Assembly (NCBI RefSeq): GCF_007747995.1
Contig: NZ_CP036276.1
Location: forward strand, 1,975,001 to 2,039,000
Source of the DNA: Symmachiella dynata
GTDB taxonomy: Bacteria > Planctomycetota > Planctomycetia > Planctomycetales > Planctomycetaceae
DNA length: 64,000 bases
Reading direction: 5' to 3'
Position numbers and translations under genes: made by a program. The first letter of the stretch is position 1, and every line of letters begins with the position of its first letter. The notes under the pieces were generated by a model. It saw nothing but the letters and a program-made list of their open reading frames with translations, had not been told where the DNA came from and did not search any database. Shown in pieces: positions 26,486 to 33,656 of the stretch.

Positions 26486-27496
26486 CTATTCCGCCTTCGA
26501 TTCGGCAGTTGATTCGTCTGCTGCTTCTGTGGCCGGCTCGAGTACGTAACCTTCAATCGGATCAGCGGTGTCGGAGGACCATTCGCCATCCGGTCCTAAC
26601 TCTCCGCTAGTTTCCAAGGAGAAGGAAATATCGAGCGTCTTGCCCAACTCAACGATCGGCTTGCCATTTTCGTCGACCAGAAATCCTTTCATTGGAAAAC
26701 AGATCTCGGCTTCATGCTCGTCTCTAGAAATCGCTCCGGTCACTATCCCATGCACGATCGGTCCTTTATCGAGCACAAAGGTAATCGTGTCGTCCTTGTG
26801 GTAGACCCACTGCGTGTATTTTTTGTAGGTACCCGGTTTCAGCCGCATGAATCCCGCAGGGTAGGGACCATCCTTGCCCTTCACGTATTTCCCCGACGAT
26901 TGCTCCAAAAATGCTTCTTGCAACTCGGCATCGTCGAGGCAGCAGTGATTCAAATAGGGCGCCGCATTGAATTCGCCGTTGTACCATTCCACTTCGCAAT
27001 TCACGTCGTAGCCTCGCGAGGTGGGATAGTAGCCCCCCTCGTGTAGCCAATATCCGGTTTCGTCGTTGTTATCGACGTCGATGGTCAAGATGGCATAAAA
27101 CCGCCCGGCAACGCGTACCTTCGGGGCTTTGCCCCTCCCGCGCCTGCGACGGCGGCGTGTGTTGACCGGTCCGGTCGCGCCGCGCTGCGTCCGGCCGAAT
27201 TTTCCTGTCGTTTTAAAATAAGCGTAGAGATTCTCCGCATCGTGCGTGAATTTGAACTCGATCAAATCCGCCCCGGGATTCCGCACCGTCTTGGGTTTGT
27301 AGTCTTTGGTTTCTCCATCGGTATCGTGTGAGTCATACGCTGGATCCGTGTATTTGGGCAATTTGGCCCAGTCGAGAAATTTGCCATCGATCTTGATTTC
27401 CGAAGGCGGCGCAGCAACGCTCGTTATCGCCCCGCCCAAGGTCAGCACCATTACCGGCAAGATCCAGCTGCTCATTCGAATAAGTCGCGTGCTCAT
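26486..27496 (-). CDS. Secreted protein inside the phosphonate cluster, carbohydrate-binding-like beta-sandwich, unknown function
   Basis: The 336-residue product has a clean signal peptide (SSWILPVMVLTLGGAITSVAA) and no lipobox. The mature part starts SEIKIDGKFLDWAKLPKYTDP, the opening seen in CBM9-like/DOMON-related exported beta-sandwich domains (IDG...W). It continues with EFKFTHDAENLYAYFKT. An arginine-rich insertion (RRRRRRGRGK, near 117-126) separates two beta regions. ILTIDVDNNDETGYW suggests a calcium-type site. The C-terminus is an acidic tail. No catalytic signature is seen. It lies between phnA and phnY on the same strand and may bind phosphonate-decorated glycans or handle substrate outside the cell; this is inference. 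Confidence 0.8.
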   Translation of the reverse strand: MSTRLIRMSSWILPVMVLTLGGAITSVAAPPSEIKIDGKFLDWAKLPKYTDPAYDSHDTDGETKDYKPKTVRNPGADLIEFKFTHDAENLYAYFKTTGKFGRTQRGATGPVNTRRRRRRGRGKAPKVRVAGRFYAILTIDVDNNDETGYWLHEGGYYPTSRGYDVNCEVEWYNGEFNAAPYLNHCCLDDAELQEAFLEQSSGKYVKGKDGPYPAGFMRLKPGTYKKYTQWVYHKDDTITFVLDKGPIVHGIVTGAISRDEHEAEICFPMKGFLVDENGKPIVELGKTLDISFSLETSGELGPDGEWSSDTADPIEGYVLEPATEAADESTAESKAE

Positions 27497-27661
27497 CGAT
27501 CCCAAGTTCCTCGCTTGCAAACTCTTAACAGCGTAAAAAAAGTCACACACCGGACATTAAACCGGCAAGCCACGATTGTAACAGCCCACGCAGCCTGCGT
27601 ATCTAGGCTCGGGCGGGTTTCACCAGAATTTCATCGTCAGGTATTGGGCGGCACGAACGAC

Positions 27662-27692
27662 TCCTCAGGCCTGTCCTCGCAAGCCTCACGGC
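27662..27692 (-). repeat. Reverse-orientation relative of the GGCTTGA array, holding the phnA stop codon
   Basis: Over about 30 bases this matches the reverse complement of the array at 24846-24875 with about four differences. On the minus strand the TGA in GTGAGGCTTG is the stop codon of phnA. Confidence 0.6.
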
Positions 27693-28939
27693 TTTGTCCC
27701 ATTGACGGCGAAATCGAATACGTCGAAATTTCGCGGATCGCCACTCGCCTTGCGGCAGTACGCATCGTTCAATGGTTCCGAGACCAGCAGCGGGACCATC
27801 TCCTCGTATCGTCCGCCATGCGAGCGGAGTCCACTGGCAACGGCTTTGAGATCATGGTGCTCCGGGGACCGACCCAACACAACGTCGCGGCCCGACAGCA
27901 CGACCAAGTCGCCGATCCGATCGGGGGCCAGTTCCAGTTTACGGACCGCCGAAGCTCGGCAATGGACTTCCGTAATCCCCTCGATTTCCATCAGCCGAGA
28001 AATTACTGGATCGGTCCGCACCGAATCGGGCAGGTGCACCATAGCCAACGACCCCAACGCCCCGTGATGCGCGACGTAGGGATCGGTGATCGGCAGAATG
28101 ACCTTGATGTTTGCGTCGAATTCTTCGGCCAACAGCGGTTCAAGGTAAATCACATTCGGACTGCCGTCTGCAGTTTGTTTGGCGTTCATACCATGATCGG
28201 CGGTTGCCGCCACGATCGCACCGGCATCAAGCAGTCGTCCGATCTCGCGGTCGATCCCCGCATGGAACTCCAATGATTCTTCTTGCCAGGGATCAAACTT
28301 GTGTTGCATAAAGTCAGTCAGTGACAGATACAAAAAATCGGCCCGTCCCTGTTCGACCAATGCGGCTCCCGCTTGGAGCACATATAAACTGGCGTCGCCG
28401 CTATAAATCTCCGGCGTGGGGGCACCGACCAGTTCTTCGACGTCGTCGATACCGTGCGTGGACAGCTGGGCTTCGTTTGCCTTCTCCGCCGAAAAAGCGA
28501 TGCCCGTTAAGTTGTGCGACAAAATATCCCGCAGTTTCTCTTTGGCCGTGACCATCGCAACCTTGCGTCCCGCATTGGCCGCAGCAGCCAGAATCGTTTC
28601 GGCCCGTAGATATTTGGCCGAATTCATCATCACCTCTTCACCCGTATCGGGATCGAGGAAGAAGTTGCCGCAAATCCCATGCACCGCTGGAGCGACGCCA
28701 GTGCAGATCGATGAATTATTCACGTTCGTAAACGACGGCAACGCCCCGCGCACCAGCCCGCGATATCCCTCACCAGCAATTCGCGCCACGTTTGGCATGC
28801 GGCCTTTGGCGATCGAGATGCTGAGATATTCGTCCGCACAGCCATCGATACAAATCACCACAATCGGCCGCGCAGGCGGACGATAGGTGCGGTCATTGAT
28901 GGTAAATTCTTGGGTGGAGATGTCGCCGAATGTGGTCAT
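27686..28939 (-). CDS. phnA: Phosphonoacetate hydrolase
   Basis: Zinc enzyme of the alkaline phosphatase superfamily that hydrolyses the C-P bond of phosphonoacetate to acetate and phosphate. The 417-residue product has VVICIDGCADEY (metal ligand Asp32), the nucleophile threonine in LPSFTNVNN (Thr71), GVAPAVHGICGNFFLDP typical of PhnA, a FDP-containing DFMQHKFDPWQ segment with Asp and His ligands, and TADHGMN with a further Asp-His pair. The ATG at 28939 follows AGGA at short spacing; a TTG 24 bases upstream is in frame but less likely. First gene of the phosphonate cluster. The stop codon lies in a GGCTTGA-type repeat. Confidence 0.93.
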   Translation of the reverse strand: MTTFGDISTQEFTINDRTYRPPARPIVVICIDGCADEYLSISIAKGRMPNVARIAGEGYRGLVRGALPSFTNVNNSSICTGVAPAVHGICGNFFLDPDTGEEVMMNSAKYLRAETILAAAANAGRKVAMVTAKEKLRDILSHNLTGIAFSAEKANEAQLSTHGIDDVEELVGAPTPEIYSGDASLYVLQAGAALVEQGRADFLYLSLTDFMQHKFDPWQEESLEFHAGIDREIGRLLDAGAIVAATADHGMNAKQTADGSPNVIYLEPLLAEEFDANIKVILPITDPYVAHHGALGSLAMVHLPDSVRTDPVISRLMEIEGITEVHCRASAVRKLELAPDRIGDLVVLSGRDVVLGRSPEHHDLKAVASGLRSHGGRYEEMVPLLVSEPLNDAYCRKASGDPRNFDVFDFAVNGTKP

Positions 28940-29097
28940 GTGTCCTAATCGTTTTCCATTCAATCACAAGCATTTTCCAGTGGCGATGCACCACCAGAAT
29001 CAAATCTCAAACACAAACCAACACCGTAACGCCCCCCACCGATCAAGACAATCCACGCCTCCCAATTCCCAAGCCAGATTGTGCTCTAAGTTGAAGT

Positions 29098-29280
29098 TCA
29101 GCTTTTTTCAAAAAGAAAAGCTCTGGTCCAGGCAAACATCCCAATCAGCCCTAAGGCGCACCCAGCGAAACATACCCACGGCCTTTCAAGGGGGACCATG
29201 GGATTTCCATTTGGCAATTCGCTAAAGGAAATCAAAATACAACTGGATAGCACCAAGATCGCTGCACTAACACTTTTCAT
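29098..29280 (-). CDS. Possible small two-span membrane protein
   Basis: A 60-residue frame with two hydrophobic helices (SAAILVLSSCILISF and WVCFAGCALGLIGMFAW) joined by a short polar turn and ending RAFLFEKS. It starts MKSV as many exported proteins do. No close family is recognised and the ribosome binding site is weak. The helix-turn-helix layout and charged ends are better than random. Confidence 0.4.
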   Translation of the reverse strand: MKSVSAAILVLSSCILISFSELPNGNPMVPLERPWVCFAGCALGLIGMFAWTRAFLFEKS

Positions 29281-29372
29281 TCTCAGTTATCCCATCGATT
29301 GGTCAAAAATGTCGTCAATCTTCCACATGATCGTAGGGCCAGTTGTACCGGCCGTTGCAGGCTCAGGGCTCA

Positions 29373-29467
29373 GGGTGGCTGGGGACGAGCCCAAGCTCGC
29401 CCCCAGGTCGTTTGGCATCCCTACGCCCAATTCACTGGGGGCGGACTGCGTCCGTCCCCAGCCACCC
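29373..29467. repeat. 95-base MITE-like element with a hairpin nested in each arm
   Basis: The left arm 29373-29406 and the right arm 29435-29467 are complementary at both ends (GGGTGGCTGGGGACG and CCCCCAG against their complements). The middle of each arm has its own small hairpin: GAGC-CCAA-GCTC on the left and GGAC-GCA-GTCC on the right. The two inner stems differ in sequence yet both are paired. Confidence 0.75.
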
Positions 29468-29543
29468 GGTTCTATGTATGAGATTTACAACGTTCCACCA
29501 TTCATTTTTCGTGTCATTCGCGTCTTTCGTGGTTCTTCTTTCA

Positions 29544-30542
29544 TTACTCCACCGACACCAACGTTCGTCCAGCGACTTCGCCGCGTAAGATCTTTTGCAC
29601 CGAAGGCTCGATGTCGGCCAATGGCACTGTCTCGGTGAAGTCCGCTAGCTTGTCCAACCGCCATGCGCCGCCGAGTTTTTCCCACAACTTCAAACGCAAA
29701 TCGCGCGGATACCATCCCGAGTCGATCCCCACCAACACCGCTCCGCGGAGGATGAATGGAAACACGGTCATGTTCAATTTCGGCCCCGCCACCAAACCGC
29801 AACAGGTCACGCAGCCGCGCAGGTCGGTCGCTCGCAGGATCGATGTCAGCATGTCGCCGCCGACACAATCGACCGCCCCCGCCCAACGTGCGGACAACAG
29901 CGGCCGCGAACTGTCATCCAAGATCTCATCCCGACCGACGACATCGGTGGCACCAAATTCCTTAAGCTGCGCGTGCATGCTTTCTTTGCCGGTCACAGCG
30001 ATGACCTGATAGCCCAGTTGGGCCAGCAGCATCACAGCAATGCAGCCCACGCCGCCGGTCGCTCCGGTGACCACAATCTTTCCGCCCGCCGGTTCGATAC
30101 CGTGATCCACGATCGCTTGTACCGACATCGCCGCGGTGAACCCCGCCGTGCCGTAGTGCATTGCCGACTCCAACGTGAGTCCGTCCGGCAAGGGAATCAC
30201 CCATTCGGCCGGCACGCGAATGTATTCCGACCAGCCGCCCCATTGGCCGGCGCCCAGGTCATAGCCGGTGACAATTACCGATTGTCCGGCCTGAAAATCG
30301 GCATGGCTGCTTTCGGCGACCGTCCCGGCCGCATCAATCCCCGGCACGTGCGGATATTTCTTCGCCACCCCCGGCTGCCCCGTCGCTGCCAGCCCATCTT
30401 TGAAATTCAAAGAGGACCACTGCACACGGATCAACACCTCCCCCTCCGGCAAAGCCGCCAACGGCCGCCGCGTCATCCCGGCACGGACGGTGCCATCTTC
30501 GTCTTTTTCCACAAGATAACAGGCAAATGGTTCGGTCGACAT
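29544..30542 (-). CDS. YhdH/AcuI-type MDR oxidoreductase
   Basis: Zinc-free medium-chain NADPH-dependent reductase of about 332 residues; AcuI members reduce acryloyl-CoA. Seen are SSLNFKDGLAATG near 44-56, VPGIDAAGTV, TGYDLGAGQWGGWSEYIRVP, the dinucleotide-binding VTGATGGVGCIAV and GIDSGW near the end. All are typical of the YhdH/AcuI branch. Start ATG 30542 (residue 1 MSTEPFACY); upstream in-frame sequence does not look coding. It begins eight bases after the stop of the membrane-protein gene at 30551, so both could share a transcript. The CoA substrate is not proven by sequence. Confidence 0.9.
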   Translation of the reverse strand: MSTEPFACYLVEKDEDGTVRAGMTRRPLAALPEGEVLIRVQWSSLNFKDGLAATGQPGVAKKYPHVPGIDAAGTVAESSHADFQAGQSVIVTGYDLGAGQWGGWSEYIRVPAEWVIPLPDGLTLESAMHYGTAGFTAAMSVQAIVDHGIEPAGGKIVVTGATGGVGCIAVMLLAQLGYQVIAVTGKESMHAQLKEFGATDVVGRDEILDDSSRPLLSARWAGAVDCVGGDMLTSILRATDLRGCVTCCGLVAGPKLNMTVFPFILRGAVLVGIDSGWYPRDLRLKLWEKLGGAWRLDKLADFTETVPLADIEPSVQKILRGEVAGRTLVSVE

Positions 30543-30550
30543 ATTTAAGC

Positions 30551-31012
30551 TCACTTTTTGATGTTTTCTTCTCGTGCTTTCCGGCGATGACGACGTTCGT
30601 AAACGCTCGCGATGAACAGAGCAATCACAAGGTAACATAAGACAAAGGGCACCCAATGCACGTGACTGGCAAGCAGCCGTCCCTTGTGTTTGATGAACCC
30701 ATCTTCGTAGATGTTGCGAGTTTGGACAACGTCGTACGAAAACAAGTAATAATAAGCAAGTCCACTGCGGCACTGCGTCGGCTCACCAATCCCCTCGTTG
30801 ATCTCCGAAGGGCAGTCTTCCCAATCAGCGTATGAATAATTGCCAGCGTTGCTCGTCACCGAATCTAAGACACCAATCGGCATCAAAGCGAGTCCAAAAA
30901 TGGCGACGCAACCCATGACGAAAGCGCTGGCAATCACAGCACCAACAGTTTCATCAAACGTAATGTGAAACCAACGACGTTTTCCCTGATTGTCCACAAG
31001 AAGATGATTCAT
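30551..31012 (-). CDS. Membrane protein of unknown function
   Basis: A 153-residue product with two membrane helices (TVGAVIASAFVMGCVAIFGLAL and WVPFVLCYLVIALFIASVY), a roughly 70-residue extracytoplasmic loop with two cysteines (WEDCPSE and TQCRSG) that could form a disulfide, and a basic cytoplasmic tail (RRHRRKAREENIKK). No family recognised. It is followed by the YhdH-like gene eight bases downstream. Confidence 0.68.
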   Translation of the reverse strand: MNHLLVDNQGKRRWFHITFDETVGAVIASAFVMGCVAIFGLALMPIGVLDSVTSNAGNYSYADWEDCPSEINEGIGEPTQCRSGLAYYYLFSYDVVQTRNIYEDGFIKHKGRLLASHVHWVPFVLCYLVIALFIASVYERRHRRKAREENIKK

Positions 31013-31120
31013 AATTCACGGACCTCAAATGCCAAACGCCAAGCAAACAGACATCAATCAACACCATAATCAGGGTCTCATACACGAATCAACCACACAC
31101 AAAACCAACGGTCCCCCCCA

Positions 31121-31146
31121 TACTGCCTACTGCCTACTGCCTACTC
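31121..31146. repeat. CTGCCTA heptanucleotide array
   Basis: Three and a half copies of TACTGCC in tandem with period seven. A TGGCCAC array begins four bases later. A reverse-complement relative (GGCAGTAGGCGGTAGG) occurs at 41607-41626. Confidence 0.75.
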
Positions 31147-31150
31147 AAAC

Positions 31151-31183
31151 TGGCCACCGGCCACCGGCCACTAACCACTCACC
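31151..31183. repeat. TGGCCAC heptanucleotide array
   Basis: TGGCCACCGGCCACCGGCC and continuation ACTAACCACTCACC, period seven, about 90 bases before the sulfatase start. Confidence 0.75.
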
Positions 31184-31275
31184 CCCCCATCGTTGTACCC
31201 CACCACCACATCGGTCGCAATCACTTCAGCGACTCGTTAGCATGCACTAAGACCCATTTATTGCGGAGATTCTCG

Positions 31276-32523
31276 ATGAAACCACTCGCCCTGTGCTTGC
31301 TCGCCCTATTTGCATTACCGGTTATTGCCCAGGCTAAACCGCCCAATGTCGTGATGATCATCTCTGATGATCAGGCCTGGACCGATTTTGGATTCATGGG
31401 GCACCGGGACATCAAAACGCCCCATTTGGACCGACTGGCGCGCGAAAGTGCGGTCTTCACTCGGGGTTACGTCCCCGCCAGTTTATGCCGGCCTTCACTG
31501 GCGACAATGATCACCGGGCTGTATCCGCATCAACATAAAATCTCCGGCAACGATCCCCCCAAAGGGACCGATCGCCAATTGATGCTCAAGCATATTCAAA
31601 GCGCCCCCACATTGCCGCGACTGTTGGGAGAACAAGGCTACCGTAGCCACCAAAGCGGCAAGTGGTGGGAAGGCAATTACCGGCTGGGAGGTTTCACCGC
31701 CGGTATGACGCATGGCGACCCCAAACATGGTGGGCGACACGGCGATGATGGGCTAAAAATCGGCCGGCAGGGGATGGAGCCGATATTTGATTTCATTCGC
31801 GATTCGAAGGACGAACCATTTTTTCTCTGGTACGCCCCATTCCTGCCGCACAGCCCCCACAATCCTCCCGAGAGGCTGCTCAAGAAATACGAAAAACCGG
31901 GCCGCTCCATCCACGTGGCTCGTTATTTTGCCATGTGTGAATGGTTCGATGAAACTTGCGGAGAGCTGTTGGATTTTCTCGACAAGAACAATCTTGCCGA
32001 CGACACGCTGGTCGTTTTCGTCACCGATAACGGTTGGATCCAGAGCACCGATTCACGGCGCTACGCTCCCAAAAGCAAACGCTCCCAGTACGATGGGGGA
32101 ATTCGCACGCCGATCATGTTGCGTTGGCCGGGAAAAATCGCTCCCGGTGAAAATACGACCTTGGCCAGCAGCATTGACTTGGCGCCCACGATCCTCAAGG
32201 CGTGTGGCATCGATCCGCCGGCGTCTATGCCGGGAATTGATTTGGTCTCAGTCGCAACGGGTCATCCGACCCAAAGAACTGCGATTCACGGTGAAATCTT
32301 CGCTCACGACATCGCCGACATCGACAGCCCCCGCGCGAGTTTGCTATACCGTTGGGTCATTCAGGGGCATTGGAAATTGATCGTTCCCGCGGACAAGTCC
32401 GCTGGGGTGGAACTCTACGATCTAGATGCCGATCCGCATGAGACAAAAAATCTCGCGGCGGAACACGCTGACAAAGTTCGCGAACTGACTGCGAACATCA
32501 ATGATTGGTGGGCGGCCCAATAA
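31276..32523 (+). CDS. Sulfatase (arylsulfatase family), exported
   Basis: Planctomycete-type sulfatase of 415 residues that hydrolyses sulfate esters. It has a signal peptide ([17 protein letters not shown]), metal-ligand DDQAW (Asp31, Asp32), the formylglycine site [17 protein letters not shown] (Cys71), HQHKISGN, a [11 protein letters not shown] segment, FVTDNGW and the closing [15 protein letters not shown]. The arginine normally four residues after the formylglycine cysteine (CxPSR) is a leucine (CRPSL), a variant I believe recurs in planctomycete sulfatases. ATG 31276 has GGAGATTC upstream. The substrate is unknown. A cyclophilin gene follows at 48 bases. Confidence 0.92.
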   Translation: MKPLALCLLALFALPVIAQAKPPNVVMIISDDQAWTDFGFMGHRDIKTPHLDRLARESAVFTRGYVPASLCRPSLATMITGLYPHQHKISGNDPPKGTDRQLMLKHIQSAPTLPRLLGEQGYRSHQSGKWWEGNYRLGGFTAGMTHGDPKHGGRHGDDGLKIGRQGMEPIFDFIRDSKDEPFFLWYAPFLPHSPHNPPERLLKKYEKPGRSIHVARYFAMCEWFDETCGELLDFLDKNNLADDTLVVFVTDNGWIQSTDSRRYAPKSKRSQYDGGIRTPIMLRWPGKIAPGENTTLASSIDLAPTILKACGIDPPASMPGIDLVSVATGHPTQRTAIHGEIFAHDIADIDSPRASLLYRWVIQGHWKLIVPADKSAGVELYDLDADPHETKNLAAEHADKVRELTANINDWWAAQ

Positions 32524-32570
32524 GGGCAACGAACCACTACACTAGAACTTATCCTCACAAGGGAAGACTC

Positions 32571-32996
32571 ATGAAGACCGCGACCATCGTCACAAACAAA
32601 GGCACCATCACGTTGGAACTGTACGACGACAAGGTTCCCAACACCGTTGCTAACTTTGAAAAACTCGCAGGCGAAGGGTTCTACGACGGTTTGAAATTCC
32701 ATCGTGTGATCGAAGATTTCATGATCCAAACCGGGTGTCCGCAAGGCACAGGTACCGGCGATGCCGGTTACAAATTCGACGATGAATTCCACCCCGACCT
32801 CAAACACGATGGTCCCGGTGTCCTGTCGATGGCCAATGCCGGTCCGAATACGAACGGTTCACAGTTCTTCATCACTCACGTCGAGACATCTTGGTTGGAT
32901 GGCAAGCACTCTGTCTTCGGTCGCGTGACAGAGGGGCAGGATGTTGTGAACTCGATCGAACAAGGGGACAAAATGGAGAAGGTCTCCGTCGCCTAG
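32571..32996 (+). CDS. Cytosolic peptidyl-prolyl cis-trans isomerase (cyclophilin)
   Basis: A 141-residue cyclophilin with the catalytic FHRVI at 43-47 and [10 protein letters not shown] at 55-64, [28 protein letters not shown] and no signal peptide. Length and core match small bacterial PpiB-type enzymes. The ATG at 32571 is preceded by AAGGGAAGAC, and homology starts exactly here ([16 protein letters not shown]). An earlier in-frame start at 32505 lies within the preceding stop region and is not used. Convergent with the STAS gene. Confidence 0.95.
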   Translation: MKTATIVTNKGTITLELYDDKVPNTVANFEKLAGEGFYDGLKFHRVIEDFMIQTGCPQGTGTGDAGYKFDDEFHPDLKHDGPGVLSMANAGPNTNGSQFFITHVETSWLDGKHSVFGRVTEGQDVVNSIEQGDKMEKVSVA

Positions 32997-33014
32997 TCCC
33001 GGTTGTGAAACCGA

Positions 33015-33524
33015 TTATTCCGCCAAATCCTCGTCGGCCAATTCTTTGGACAATTGGTCGGCGACCAGTTGAAACACCGCCGCCTGCGGGCCGCCGATTT
33101 CGGCCAACAGGCGGTGGCATTCGATGGCGTGCTGGGTGAAGTCGCGTGAATTGACCGGAGGCGTGGGGATGGGCGAGCGGTTTCCTGAACATTCCGGCGC
33201 GCGGTCGGTCAGTTTGAGAATCAAATCCAATCGCGCCGAGACCAGTAACCGAGCGCGCGATTCTCGCGATGCAGCGACGATGAATCGCGGCCGCTCCGAC
33301 AGAGAATACTTTTTGTGCAGCGAAATCAGGCCGCCCAAAAACGTACTGTCCATGTATTCGCAGCCATCGGCGCAGACGACCAATGCGGGTTCTTCCGCGT
33401 GATCGAGTAGTTGCGTTACGAACGTGTGAAAGGCAGGGCCTTCATTCATCGTCGCCCGACCCTCTAGAAACACGACGTAGCCAGCATCTGATCGCGCTAC
33501 CGTCAAAGTCGAGGGGTCTGCCAT
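33015..33524 (-). CDS. STAS-domain protein (anti-sigma-factor-antagonist-like) with extra C-terminal helix
   Basis: 169 residues. The N-terminal 100 form a STAS domain: beta-strand YVVFLEGRATM, then CEYMDSTFLGGLISLH with the conserved phosphorylatable serine context (DST), then RPRFIVAA. The C-terminal 65 residues carry a proline stretch and a helix (AVFQLVADQLSKELADED). Such proteins usually sit in partner-switching pathways regulated by a kinase or phosphatase, none of which is adjacent. Possibly part of a stress-response or stator-type system elsewhere. Start ATG 33524 is conserved. Confidence 0.82.
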   Translation of the reverse strand: MADPSTLTVARSDAGYVVFLEGRATMNEGPAFHTFVTQLLDHAEEPALVVCADGCEYMDSTFLGGLISLHKKYSLSERPRFIVAASRESRARLLVSARLDLILKLTDRAPECSGNRSPIPTPPVNSRDFTQHAIECHRLLAEIGGPQAAVFQLVADQLSKELADEDLAE

Positions 33525-33656
33525 GATCAGGTATCTCCAGGAACACGAGCAATCATTGCTGTGCCTGACATCATGACAAAATTTCAGGAACCGGCCAAGG
33601 TGATTTGTACGAACTTCCCTGGAATTTTCGGCAAATCCGACCGGTAGCAGGAAACC

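Larger units (their letters stand above)
28940..29543. other. Intergenic region with MITE-like element and one possible small gene
   Basis: 604 bases between the phosphonate cluster and the next minus-strand gene. It holds a candidate 60-codon gene (29098-29280) and the 95-base nested-hairpin element (29373-29467). No other coding or RNA gene is apparent. Confidence 0.6.

Noticed and set aside
23544-31183. Tandem heptamers (TGGCCAC, CTGCCTA) suspected as CRISPR arrays
   Set aside because: Units are seven bases long, repeat without spacers and there are no cas genes in the window.
31013-31260. A plus-strand frame across the heptamer arrays before the sulfatase
   Set aside because: Translation is simple repeats of Thr/Pro/His/Ala from the arrays; no protein-like composition.
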